Shown here piece by piece: positions 1 through 9,307 of a stretch of DNA of 14,963 nt. The number at the start of each line of letters is the position of its first letter. Positions within the stretch are counted from its first letter, which is position 1. The stretch is from Auxenochlorella pyrenoidosa (taxonomy: Eukaryota > Chlorophyta > Trebouxiophyceae > Chlorellales > Chlorellaceae). The notes below the pieces were generated by a model. It was not told the origin of the DNA, searched no databases, and saw nothing but the letters and a program-made list of their open reading frames with translations. Both the position numbers and the translations under genes were made by a program. Location of the stretch: positions 48,726 to 63,688 of the forward strand of contig KQ481997.1 of assembly GCA_001430745.1 (NCBI GenBank), written 5' to 3'.

Positions 1-1680
1 ACGCGTCCACGCCCAGCGTCGCGCCGGGCAGCACCGCCGCCTTGGTGGCGTATGCTATGCACTGCAGGTCGGGCGTCATCCAGATGCCGTTGGAGTCCTT
101 CTTGGACACGGCGACGTTGCCGGAACAGTCGGGCTGCACCAGCTGGACGGCATAGGCGGAGCAGTTTGCGTCGGGGCCGGTGCCGGCCACCTGCCAGCCG
201 GTGACGTTGTACGCCACAGCGTTGGCAAAGTCCCACACGCACTGGAAGTCGCTGCAGGGGCGGCAAGGGGGCCGGGGGGAAGGGGGCGCCAGCACGGCGG
301 CTCAGCAGATGCTGGGCGCCGGCAGTCCATGCTGCCGGGCATGCAGCATGCATCGCAGCCGCGGCAGACGGCGCGCAGCCAAGCGGCGCGGCGCTGTGGC
401 GGCGAGGTGCAGGGGCAGCACTGCTGCTACATCTCAGGCCCAGGCAGCAGCCACCCGACATGGAGGCCACAGCTCAGACGCAGGAACAACACTGCTCCCA
501 CACTCACACAACGCCAGGAGGCGGCGAGGGTGGCGGAGGCGGCAGGGGCGGAGGGGGCGGCGAGGGGGAGGGCGGCTCCGGTGGCGAGGGTTGTGGCGGG
601 GGCGGAGAGGGGGAGGGTGGCGGCGGCGGAGAAGGACTGGGGGGTGGCGGTGGGGACGGTGATGGCGGCGGCGGCGAGGGTTCTGGGGGTGGCGGCGATG
701 GCTTTGGAGGCGGCGGCGACGGCTTGGGCGGTGGCGGCGGCGAGGGGCTGGGGGGTGGCGGCGAGGGCGAGGGCGGCGGTGGCGAGGGCGAGGGCGGCGG
801 AAAGTCTGCCTGGACCCCCGCCGGCTTCACCACGCCCCCTCCCCCTGGCTGCTGCTGGCCAGGCACGGCTGCTGCTTGCACGCCGCCCGGCCGTGGCTGC
901 TGCGCTTGCTGCTGCTGCTGTGCTTGCTGCTGCGCCGCTTGCTGCTGCTGTGCTTGCTGCTGCGCCTGTGCTTGCGGTAGCTGCGCCTGCGTTGCTGCCT
1001 GGGCGACTGCAGGGCGGGAAGGCAGGAAGGCAGGCAGAACACATGGTGAGGCATGCAGGTCTGGGAGCATCAGGCCCATCGGCGGCAAAGACAACAGCCT
1101 GTGCAGCTGACGCTCCATGCGCTGCATTGGCCGGTCTTGCAGGCTGCATGCCAAAGAAGCAGCAGCACGAGCATGCATGAAGGTGCTTCTGAAGCTGTTC
1201 GCTGCACCAAGCGCAACCTCAGTCCCAGCCGCCACTGCGGTCGCTGGCACTGGCCGCTGGTTCCCCCTGGCGGCTGGCTGCGGCGGGTCGGCACCCGCGC
1301 ATCCTTGTGAGCACCAATGCTGCAGCTCCCCTGGCTGCAAACTTGAGCGCGAGGTGTCCTGGCCGCGCACTCAAGCGCGTTGTGACGGGGCTGTCCCCGA
1401 CGCTTGCAGGCAGCTTTTTCTAACTATCTGGTCACTGCACAACTCTGGAAGCAGGGTGCCGCCCGCCGCAGAGCTGCTTCCCCGCATGGCCGCAGCTGCC
1501 CAAAACTGTGCCTTGCCCCTGTGCCCGCTCCGAGCCTGTCGGGGGGACAGGCCGGGCCTGAACCCCGGCACCAGCACTGGGCACCAGCGATCTCCCCGCC
1601 TCAAGGCCCCGCCCAGCCGCACCTGGCGCCCAAAGACAGGCCGCCAGCGCCAGAGCTAGCAGCGCATGCGCTCGTTTCAT
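1..1680 (-). CDS. Gene B: secreted Q-rich/SPPPP-hinge cell-wall-type protein (3' part outside window)
   Basis: Proposed exons, read right to left, are 1623-1680, 508-1006 and 1-251, and the last runs off the left edge. The start was chosen because ATG at 1680 opens a textbook signal peptide (MKRAHALLALALAACLWAP), followed by donor GTGCGG. Exon 2 follows acceptor CCCTGCAG in matching phase. It encodes a Gln/Ala-rich segment of about 45 residues, a Gly/Val linker, then about 95 residues of SPPPP, SPSPPPP and KPSPPPP units ending near donor GTGAGT at 507. Exon 3 begins DFQCVWDFANAVAYNVTGW and has Cys residues (QCVW, ANCSAY, PDCSG, LQCIAY) and sequons NVT and NCS, as expected of a secreted globular domain. 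SPPPP rods flanked by globular domains are the layout of algal pherophorin-type matrix glycoproteins, where the prolines are hydroxylated and glycosylated. I do not recognise the specific domain, so the role in the wall or matrix is inference. Both internal junctions keep frame. Confidence 0.75.
508..830 (-). repeat. SPPPP-coding minisatellite in gene B (extensin-like hinge)
   Basis: On the plus strand this is an almost uninterrupted GGC/GGT/GGG-rich tract. Read on the minus strand it gives (S-P)1-2-P3-5 units with occasional K, E, Q or L. Codons for Pro vary (CCG, CCA, CCC, CCT), so the peptide rather than the DNA repeat appears to be conserved. Such tracts form stiff, O-glycosylated polyproline-II rods in algal wall proteins. 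Long open frames on the opposite strand are a by-product of the repeat. Confidence 0.85.
896..972 (-). repeat. CAG/CTG-rich polyglutamine tract with a 33/30-bp tandem duplication
   Basis: Within gene B exon 2. The stretch 904-936 (33 bp) is followed directly by 937-966 (30 bp), which is the same sequence less one CTG. On the minus strand it encodes alternating Gln runs and Ala (AQQQAQQQQ type). The single-triplet difference between copies suggests slippage. This Q/A segment sits between the signal peptide and the proline hinge. Confidence 0.8.
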
Positions 1681-2898
1681 GGTGGCAAGCTAGCGATCGT
1701 GAGGGGCGCAGGTGTAAGGGGTGCCCCCTGCACAAATGTCGCCAGGCGGGCGCCACATGGCTTGCCTCGCCAAAGGTTCCACAATGAGGGGGATCTTCCC
1801 CCTGTCCCTGCGATTCGAATCTCCTCCGCACTGTGCACCTGTTGGGACTTGGAGGAAGAATCCAGCACGAGCAGGAGTGTTGAGAGAGCCAAATTTTGCA
1901 TGCTGCCATGCCAGAGATGCTGCGCAAACGGGCACATAGCATCATGGATGACCCAGAGGGGGAACAAGGGCTGAGACGCATTGCAGGGGTTACCGTCCCG
2001 CACTGCCCATAAGTCGATCAAGCTAGCCATAATGCGGTAAATCTAGCTGCTGGTGGAATGGTAGATCAGCACACCGCCTCCCTGCAGGCGTGCACGGGGG
2101 CATTGCTGAGCAGCTCTGGCAAAGCGTGCACTGGAACCGGTTGAGAAGCCTCTCCATTCACCTTCTGAAATCGTGGTGCGTGTGTGCGTGTGTGCAGCCG
2201 TCTTCCGTCTTTAGCATCTCCTTGGGTCCATCCTAGCAAGTGCATCTAGCATTCAGAAGTGCTCCTTTCTGGGCGCCCTGCCAAGCTGCCACGGACTGGC
2301 AGTACATGCTGCCAGCGTTTAGGGCATACATCCTGGGCTGGCAGCAGCATCTGTGTTGCTGTTCTCTTTTGCTGGCTTGGTGGACAGCACCTGCAATCAA
2401 TGTTCATCCCTTGCTGCTCCTCCAATCAAGCAGCATCTCTGCTGACGAGCCGGATACTGGTGTGCCTGTCCAGTGCTGTGTGCCCAACCATCACGAGCGC
2501 TGCATTACTACGCAGAAGATGATAGACAAGCGGATAGAGCATAGCGAGAAAGGCTGGTGCCTGGACCAGTGCAGCAGGGTCCAGGGGACCAGGACAGCGG
2601 GCAAGGATGACGGCAATTCTGGGCAGGCGGCGCGCGGGCGCTCTGGCTAGGGAGAGGGGGAGGGGCGGCGGCAGGGGAAGGGGAGCCCCCGTGCACCAAG
2701 AAAGTGCAGCACTGAGGAGGGGTGCGAAAGAAGAGGGAGGGAGGAAGCGGGTCAGATATCTCGATGCACCCGGGGCCGCAGCCAGCCTGCTGAGCGGGGT
2801 GGCTGGCGGGCGGGGCGGCTGTGCGATTCAGTTCTGGATGCGGTGTGGGCTGGCAGCGCTCTGGGCAGAGGGATGGGGTGCGTTCTGGTGCCCCACGC
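1681..2898. other. Spacer between genes A and B (gene A 3' UTR plus gene B promoter)
   Basis: No coding region could be supported. The part at about 1980-2560 is visibly more AT-rich than the genes, as expected for non-coding DNA. Plus-strand open frames at 2240-2650 and elsewhere have no recognisable motif or splice partners. I found no TGTAA on the minus strand for gene A, and no clear TATA or CCAAT box upstream of gene B. The transcript end and promoter therefore cannot be placed. Confidence 0.55.
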
Positions 2899-5800
2899 TC
2901 AGAGCGGGAGCAGGTCAGCGGGAAGGGGGTCTTCTTCTGCCGGGCACTCCTCCTCATATCCCTTGACCTCTTCAAAGTCGCCCTGCAGAGGAGGTGCAGA
3001 GGAGGGGGCATGGCCGCATGTGGCAGGGGCATGCGCATTGCAGATGGGAGCGCAACAGCGCAGCAGGCCCCTGGCATGCGGCGCAGAAGGGCGCCATGCC
3101 ATGCTGCGCAGGCCGCGCTGCGCATCAGCGCTGCGCCCTGCCGGTCCGAAAGCAGCCCAGGGGAGAGCTCACCAGCAGGAAGGTCTCTGGGAGGTCGCCT
3201 GTGTTGGTCATTGCGCACAAGCCATCGGTGCTGTTGAGAGGCAGCCAGCTGCAGCAGGGGGGGGTGCCGGGGTGCGCACGGGCTGAGCGCCGCCGCAGCC
3301 ACACCGACCGACGGGGCCGGCGGGCGGCGCAGCAAGGACGCGGCTCTGCCCGAGCGCCGCCCTGCCCCCCTGCAAGCCCCCTGCGCGTCCCCTGCACTAA
3401 AGCAAGCGAGGAAAGAGACAGCAAAACATACACTGACAGCATGCGCTGCCAGCATGCAGCCTTCTGCAGCGCACCACTGGCAGCACAGCACAGCAAAAAA
3501 ATGCAGCTTTCTCACCTGATGAAGAAGTCCTGAGCCATCAGGTCGGTGGACGAGTAGTTGAAGTACAACACGTCGGTGGGCGGCGGCAGCAAAGCTGCAC
3601 GGGACAGAACGGGGCGCATGTGCGAGTGCATGGGCGTGTATTTGGTGGCGGGGCGGGTGGGATAGCGGGCCGGTGTGTGTGTGGGTGGGTGAGCGAGTAG
3701 TGGTGGTGGTGGTGGTGGTGGGGTGTGGGGGTGTGTGGGTGCGGGTGGGTGGGTTTGGGGGTAGGCAACAGGTCAGGGTCTGCATCGAAACTGACGGGTC
3801 CACACCCTTTGGAGCTAAGCAGCACCCGGTTGGCCCGTGCAGCTGGCTTGCAACTCACTTGCATCCACCGCCGGGATTGGCAGCTCGGCGCCAATGGCGG
3901 TGCTCAGGGAATCCCCAAGGAACAAGTCTGCTGGCAGGGGGACAAAGCGGCAGGCTGCAGCAGTCAGAGAAAGGCAAGATGCAGCCAGCCAGCACAAGTG
4001 GCGGTGAAGGCGGGTGGAGGTCGGGAGCGCATCACCCCTGGCAGAGATCTTGGGCGCAGCATCGCCTGCCCCGCTGCATCCTTGAAACCCACCCCAGAGC
4101 CGCCCTTGCCGCCTCCCAACAGCTCACCCGAACTGGGCGATGGCGATGGCGACGGCGAAGGAGAAGGCGAGGGCGATGCCTGCATCAACCTGCGCCCAGT
4201 CTCTGCCACCAGCTGCTGCAGCCGCCCTGCCAGCGCGCCCAGCAGGCGCCGCCGCACCGGCGGCAGCTCGCCCGGCGGCGCCTCTGCCGTAGGCAGCCAG
4301 TCCACCTGCCCGGCGTCGACGACCGTCTGCCCGGTGGAGTCTGTGTAATTGCCGTCGCCGTAGACCTGTGCCTGCTCCTCTGCAGCCTGTAGCGCCGCCG
4401 CCGTGGCCTCTGCCACCGCCGCCTCGGCCACGGCAGTCTCGTTTGCGGTCAGCACGCTGAGCAGCGTCGTCGGCTGCACCGGGCCCACCGCATCAAACAT
4501 GACGCCCTGCCACTCGCAGGGCTCGCGCAGGCGCAGCGAGCACAGGCCGTCGAGCATGCCCATGCGCTGTGACTCAAGGTCCAGGGTAACAGACAGGCGG
4601 CCGGGGGTGGGGGACAGGGGCGCCACAAAGTAGGCCAGGGGCAGCCCCACTGCCAGCTCTGCGAAACATGAGGGACAGGGGCCCGGCAGCGGTGCTTGTC
4701 TTGCCTTGCTCGAGGGAGGCCGGCGGCATGGGTGACGGCTGCCGCGCTGCGCTGCACCCAGCCCGGCGCCGCAGCCCGCCTCACAAGCGCTTGCCGCACG
4801 CGTGTGGCGCCAGGGTGGCAGGAGGCGCGTCCAGACCAGGCGGCGCCTGGCGCACCGGGCAGCGGCGGGCCCCCATCCCTGCCGGCTCGGCTCACCCACG
4901 GCACGGGCGTTGGGGGCGTCTATGAGCATCACAGTCACTTGGTTCAGGGGGTCTGGCGCCGCGGGGTCGGCAGTGGGTAGCAGGGCGCCAGTGGCAGAGT
5001 CGAGCACTGCGGGGCAGCAAGGGCCGATGACGGCGCGGGCTGTCGGCGGGGCGCAAGGCTCCGTGCGCAGCGGCGTGGCGGGGAGGGTCAGCGCCAAGAG
5101 CATGGGCAGGACGGGTATGGGGGGTTGAGGGAGCCCAGCTGGGCTGCATGAAGCAAGACACGGCCCCCACAACAGGCTGCATGCCGTGCAATCCAGGCGC
5201 CGGCCCGAGGGCGTCGCGCCCAGGCCCACCGGCCCCAAGCTGCCTCTTGAGGGTCTGTGTTGCAGGCTTCAATGCGGTTAGACAGACTCTAACCCAAACA
5301 AGCAAGCCCAGCTCACCTGTCAGGCACTTGGACTCTGGCAGGTAGACGTCCCTTGTGCAGACCATCCATGCCTTGAGCTCGCTGCCACTGGCCCGCACCC
5401 CCTCGCCCTGGCAGCACACAGCCGAGGCGATGAACAGCTTGCACATGGGCCTGCAGGGGGGGGGGGTCAAGAGGAGGTGGCTATGGTGGGCGCAGGCGAG
5501 TCAGCATGGTAACGACGGTTCAAGCAAGCGGCCTCAGCTTCAGCTGCAGCAGCGCCCTACAAGCAGACTGAGAAGGGAGCGGTGGCCGCCGGTGTGCCCC
5601 TCACTCTGCTGCACAGACGGGGGGCCCCGAAGGGGCCGGGCCCGGCGTCAAGTCGTCCCTTGTGCCGGTGCCGGGGCCCGGGGCGGGCGCATAGGGGCCA
5701 AAACCGGGGCCGCCAGCAGGCGCTGCATGCAGGGTGAGGTTGGTTGGGCGGGGTGAGTGGACGGTGTCGTGACCATGCAAGCAGGGCTGTGGGGCCGCCA

Positions 5801-8748
5801 GACAGCGGCACCAAGACAGCCAGGCGCAGCGGGTGGCAAGGCACCATGCATGCGGCTCACGGCTGTAGTCACGCATGCCAGCTGCAGGCAAACCACACTC
5901 GGCAGAATTTTATGTGTCCCTGCCCGCCAGTGTCGGTAGTCGGTAGGAGCACCAGACTCACCGTTTGGGACGGGTCCATAATAAGGGGTGGGCGAGGGCG
6001 AGGGAGAGGGGATGGGGGTGGGCGAGTAGTTGGGGACAGGGGTGGGGGTGTAGGGCACGGGCGTGGGGGTGTAGGGGATGGGGGAGGGCGAGGGGCTGGG
6101 GATGATGATGACGTGGGGAAGGCGAGGGCGAGGGCGAGGGGGAGGGCGGAGGGGGAGGGCGAGGGGGAGACGATCGGGGGGAGGATTGGCGGCGACATGT
6201 ATGGGCTGGGCGGCGGCGGAGATGGCGGCGGGGGAGATGGCGACGGGGGAGGCGGCGAGGGTGATGGCGGGGGTGGGGAGGGACCGGGCGGCGGGGGTGG
6301 GGAGGGGCTGGGCGGCGGTGAGGGCGATGGCGGGGGCGATGGCTTGGGGGGCCGGGGGGGAGGTGATGGCTTGGGTGGTGGCGGCGGGGACGGCTTGGGG
6401 GGGGTCGGCGGCCTGCATGGGTGCAAGGAAGGCCCTTGTCACTGCCATGCCTGGAGAGTAAGTGGTGACAGCCATCATCCGCTGTATTAAGCTGGCTCAT
6501 GCCGTTGCACAAAGCCTGACCAACCTGGGAGATGGCGGCGGCGGGTTGGGGGGCGGGGGAGGCTTGGGCGAGGGAGGCGGCGGCGGGGCCGGCGGCGGCG
6601 TGCTGGCTGCAAGCAGGGGAGGAGGGTTTGCAGCTGGTGTCACAGCCGAGGGATGGCTGGGCGCCGATGCCATCTTAACCTGCCAGTCGCACGGGAGGCG
6701 GCGCGCCGCGACAGCCCCTGCGGCTGCCCCGATCGGCACCCACCAGCCACACCCCATCTTCCACAGAACGGCCTTGCAGCCAGCCCTCCAGTCTCACCCG
6801 GCGTGTAGCGGAAGAAGGAGTAGTTGAGGGCGAGGCAGGGCCGCGGCGCCAGCTGCCACTGCGTGTTGTCCCAGCGGTACTGCACAGGGCGGGTGCATGC
6901 GTGTAGGTGTGGGTGGGTGGGGTGGTGAGGGGGGCCCCCCGGGGGGGCCTTGAACTGGGCAGCGGGTAACTTCCACATCAGATCTTGGCATTCTAATGGT
7001 TGGCCAGCACCGTTTGTGCAGGCAGCAGGCATGCAGGGGCGGGGCCTGGCGCGCCCAACAGCAGGCCCGCAATATCCGGCCCCCAGCTGCGCCTGCAGTA
7101 CCTGCGAGTAGTACCGCCCCGTGGGGTCGGTCAGCGACGCCGTGAAGTTCTGGGCCACCTGCAGCAGCAGCAAGTGCGCCCATACCAAGGGAGGATGTGA
7201 CCCCGGGCTGCTGCAACAGCGGCGCTGCACAGACAGCGCCGAGCTGCGCATGCGCGTGCCCGCTGGCCACCGCTGCCCCACCAGCTTGAGCAGCAGCTCT
7301 GTCTCACAAGCCCCTGCTGGCTCCCTGGGCAAAAGATGTACTCAATGATGAAAACAGCAGCCAGGGCGGACGGCATACCCGCTAGGCTCTCGCCAGGCCG
7401 ACGCCGCAAACCCCGCCCCCCCACCCCACCCCCGCGCCTCACCGCGTACGCAAACGGCGTGTTGGCCCGCACGCGGCTGCGCAGCCACCAGCCCTGGAAG
7501 GCCACGCAGCTCGAGTCGGTTGCGCCGGGCGTGCCGTCGCTGGGCACCCCTGGCAGCAGCTCCGTCCCGAGGTATCTGCGCAAGCAGGTGTGCCGTACTG
7601 CTCAAAGCATGCACAAGCAGGGTGCCTGCCCTGCTCCACGTGCAAACCCAGGCTCAAAACTACATTTAGGAAACAGGGCAGCTCTGCTGTGGGGCGGCGG
7701 CCCTCCCCAACCCGGGAAGATGGGCTGGGACGCGGCATGCCAGGTTCCAGCCGCGGCAGCCACCCCGGCGCTCACTCGAAGTCTGTAGGCTGCAGCCCGG
7801 GGTACTGGCCGGTGCCCGCGCTGATCTGGTACACAAACCAAATCAGCGTGCTGTTGTTGGCTGCGGCATCCGCCACCGGCGTGTTCTCTGCAGCGCACGG
7901 GGCCAGGGGCGGCGCGTGGGAAGCGGCAGAGAGCGGCATGCGGCGCCTCTCTGCTCGTCAGACAAAATCGAGGTAAAAATTTGGCTCCATGAGTCACTGC
8001 AGGAGCCTTGCTTTTGTTTCCAACCAATCGCACGTGGGCTGAAGAACTTGTACACAACAAGGAAGGCAACGCCTTGAGCGGGAGGCGGCGGTGGCGGCGG
8101 TGGTGGCGGCGGCGATGGCGATGGCGGAGGCGGCTGCGGCGGTGGAGGGCTCTGCGGGGCAAGAGGAGTGGCGAGTGAAGCTGTTGCCTGGATACAGGCA
8201 AGCAAGAAGAGCTCGTGCAGCCAGTCCCAGGCTAGCGGGCAGCACGCGCAAGAGCGGCATGCACCGTCTTGCAATCCGGCGTGCCATGTGCAGTGCTCGT
8301 AGAGTGCTTTTGCTCACCGCTTCTACGACCCCTTGTGGCAGCACGTCGACTTGTGCTGCAGCAACATAGAAAGGGTGTCGAACAGGATTCGCCATTGGCG
8401 CCCAACAGGTCCACTAGCAGCGGCAGCACCGCTGGTGGCGCCGCCGGCGACGAGTCACGGGCGGCAACGCCCCCACCCAGCGGGTGCATTAGTTGCTGAT
8501 GCGACATACAGGCAGCAACTAGCAAGGAGGCGCCCGCCTGCAGCCATAGATCTTCACATCCATGACGCCGAGGACAAAAAGTGGTCCTCGGGCGCCCGTC
8601 ACCCTCGCATCGCGGCTGTTGAATACGTATGCAAGCAGAGGAAGCCGCGTGGTGTTCGAACCCGGTGCGCACCTGTCGCCCAGCTAACAGTGCAGCCCAG
8701 CGCCGCCAGGAGCAGCAGCAGCGCCGGCTGGCGCCGTAGTCGAGACAT
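2899..8748 (-). CDS. Gene A: secreted multi-hinge hydroxyproline-rich, pherophorin-like glycoprotein
   Basis: Proposed exons: 8673-8748, 8034-8180, 7776-7887, 7443-7575, 7102-7158, 6798-6879, 6525-6606, 6197-6412, 5962-6095, 5605-5722, 5317-5450, 4896-5006, 4128-4658, 3859-3930, 3516-3594, 3173-3230 and 2899-2982, ending TGA. They total 2226 nt, or 741 residues, and every junction keeps phase. Residues 1-25 form a signal peptide (Arg-rich start, LLLLLAALG core). Residues 36-59 are the first SPPPP hinge. Residues 62-202 are a globular region with sequons NST, NFT and NYS. About 203-301 is a second Pro-rich hinge, and 302-346 carries YTPTPV/NYSPTP repeats. About 375-640 is globular with Cys pairs (PMCKLF, VCCQG, VCTRD, SKCLT) and an RRRLLG segment, then (SP)7. 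The tail (DGLCAMTNTGD, EEVKGYEEECPAEED) is acidic. This fits a matrix glycoprotein; no Pfam family is certain to me. Weak points are the junction 6096-6196, the acceptor at 5007 (one at 5040 would add 11 residues) and the long first intron. Confidence 0.78.
3645..3775. repeat. GT/TGG microsatellite in a gene A intron
   Basis: Intron 3595-3858 contains GTGTGTGTGTGGGTGGGTG followed by a perfect (TGG)7 at 3701-3721 and further G/T-rich sequence. On the minus strand this is a CA/CCA-rich tract. It gives spurious Thr/His/Pro open frames, which I do not annotate. Confidence 0.85.
4128..4190 (-). repeat. (Ser-Pro)7 tract at the end of gene A exon 13
   Basis: The minus strand reads QASPSPSPSPSPSPSPSS, immediately before donor G|GTGAGC. 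Ser and Pro codons vary (TCG/TCT/AGT, CCC/CCT/CCG/CCA), so the alternating peptide is under constraint rather than the DNA repeat. Alternating SP is the classical arabinogalactan-protein glycomodule. Just upstream is a basic/hydrophobic stretch with RRRLLG and GRRLMQ, possibly a processing site. Confidence 0.75.
5251..5316 (-). repeat. Introner-like element, copy 1 (5' end of gene A intron 5007-5316)
   Basis: Starting exactly at the donor GTGAGC and running 66 nt, this matches the first 68 nt of a gene C intron (11581-11648). By eye identity is about 75-80%. Shared blocks are GGCTTGCTTGTTTGGG, TGTCTAACCGC and ACACAGACCC, in the same order and spacing. The host genes are otherwise unrelated, so the match reflects a mobile or duplicated intron sequence rather than gene homology. 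Beyond the 66 nt I see no similarity. Confidence 0.7.
5962..6606 (-). repeat. Second, long proline hinge of gene A (SPPPP then TP/SP repeats)
   Basis: This spans three exons (6525-6606, 6197-6412, 5962-6095). The first two encode P-rich units with K, N, R and S (SPKPPPPPNPPPP, KPSPPPPP, SPSPPPPPGPSPPPP). The third encodes a different style: SPSPSPIPYTPTPVPYTPTPV, then NYSPTP and TPYYGPVP. The change of style coincides with a change of reading frame, which I bridge with an intron at 6096-6196. Extensin-like SPPPP and TP/SP arabinogalactan-like modules are known to carry different O-glycans in plants and green algae. Confidence 0.7.
8064..8140 (-). repeat. First SPPPP hinge of gene A
   Basis: The minus strand encodes S-P4-Q-P4-S-P-S-P11, directly after the mature N-terminus and before a hydrophobic/aromatic segment (VAFLVVYKFFSP). 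Pro codons are mixed. The plus strand reads as GGC/GGT repeats. Confidence 0.85.
8673..8748 (-). other. Gene A first coding exon (signal peptide)
   Basis: ATG at 8748 starts MSRLRRQPALLLLLAALGC, a basic n-region plus hydrophobic core, then VSWAT and a small-residue cleavage zone near residues 24-26. The donor is G|GTGCGC. The frame is open further upstream, but upstream translation would bury the signal peptide, so this ATG is preferred. The following intron (8181-8672, 492 nt) is unusually long for this gene, so a missed small exon there cannot be excluded. Confidence 0.75.
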
Positions 8749-8901
8749 CGGGGGCTTTTGGCTGCTGCAGGAGCGCTGAGAGGGGCAGAGAAGGCGGGGG
8801 CCGGTCGAGCCCGCGCCCGCGCTGGAAAGGTGCCAGCTCAAACTTCGGGACGCGGTGCTCCACTCTGGAGCACCGTATTGCATCCAGCGCTGCTCGGACT
8901 G

Positions 8902-8906
8902 ATTGG
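8902..8906 (-). promoter_or_regulatory. Possible CCAAT box upstream of gene A
   Basis: CCAAT reads on the minus strand about 155 nt upstream of the chosen gene A ATG, within a plausible promoter. There is no TATA box at a convincing distance. A five-base match can occur by chance, so this is weak. Confidence 0.25.
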
Positions 8907-9125
8907 CGTGACTGATAAGCTCCTTCTGGTGGGGGTACCTGTGGCAAGCGATGTCGAAATCACACTTTTGCAAGGTGGTTCCTGTCGGCCCCCCAGCCGA
9001 TGCCGAACCTCCAATGGGCTCCCAACCGTCAGAATCCACGACCCCTCGGGAGATCCGTCACCTGCTTGCCTTTAAGGCTTTGCGGCGCTGTCGCTGCCTG
9101 CCGCCCTCTTCGCTGCACACTGCTC

Positions 9126-9130
9126 TTACA
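9126..9130 (-). terminator. TGTAA poly(A) signal for gene C
   Basis: TGTAA reads on the minus strand 178 nt past the gene C stop codon (9308-9310). TGTAA is the usual polyadenylation signal of chlorophyte algae, and the distance is a normal 3' UTR length. Confidence 0.55.
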
Positions 9131-9307
9131 ACCCCCCAGTCTGGGGCCAGCTCATGCACACCAGTTTGCAATTCATAAATACATGAGCGTACATGCGTAA
9201 TTATAAGCACTCAGCTGTCATGGAGCCAGCAGCAAGACGAGGCAGCAGAGCAGAAGGATAACGTCGCCCGCGTGCGGGCCTAAGGGCACCGGGCAACTGC
9301 ACGCCTA

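Larger units (their letters stand above)
8749..9307. other. Spacer between gene C (3' end) and gene A (5' end)
   Basis: It should contain the gene C 3' UTR and the gene A promoter. An AT-rich patch lies at about 9165-9215. A minus-strand TGTAA is at 9126-9130 and a minus-strand CCAAT at 8902-8906. Plus-strand open frames here (for example 8758-9075) show no domain and overlap these elements, so they are not called. Confidence 0.6.

Noticed and set aside
329..1180. Long plus-strand Ala/Arg- and Gly-rich open frames over the gene B hinge
   Set aside because: They are antisense shadows of the SPPPP/polyQ repeat; the minus strand has a signal peptide, splice sites and phase agreement.
1007..1622. 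Upstream extension of the gene B Q-rich open frame to about 1370
   Set aside because: The frame stays open, but a strong acceptor (CCCTGCAG) at 1007-1009 joins in phase with the signal-peptide exon. The extension lacks coding character.
1803..1830. TTCGAAT motif resembling a tRNA T-loop
   Set aside because: The bases flanking the loop do not pair on either strand, and no anticodon or D arm could be found. The similar TTCGAAC at about 8654 fails for the same reason.
2240..2650. Plus-strand open frame of 136 codons in the A/B spacer
   Set aside because: Composition is unlike the real exons, there is no recognisable motif or splice partner, and it overlaps the likely gene A 3' UTR.
2508..3803. 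431-codon minus-strand open frame across the gene A 3' region
   Set aside because: It reads through five well-supported splice sites in the wrong frame and contains a His/Thr/Pro run from the TGG microsatellite. The spliced model is in phase throughout.
5744..6490. Plus-strand glycine-rich open frame of 248 codons
   Set aside because: Antisense of the gene A second proline hinge. It crosses several minus-strand splice sites, and the glycine richness follows from reverse-complemented proline codons.
8282..8672. Possible extra exon(s) in the long first intron of gene A
   Set aside because: Candidate segments such as the one after CTATGGCTGCAG (about 8540) cannot be joined on both sides in phase with the SPPPP exon. 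Direct splicing from 8673 to 8180 can.
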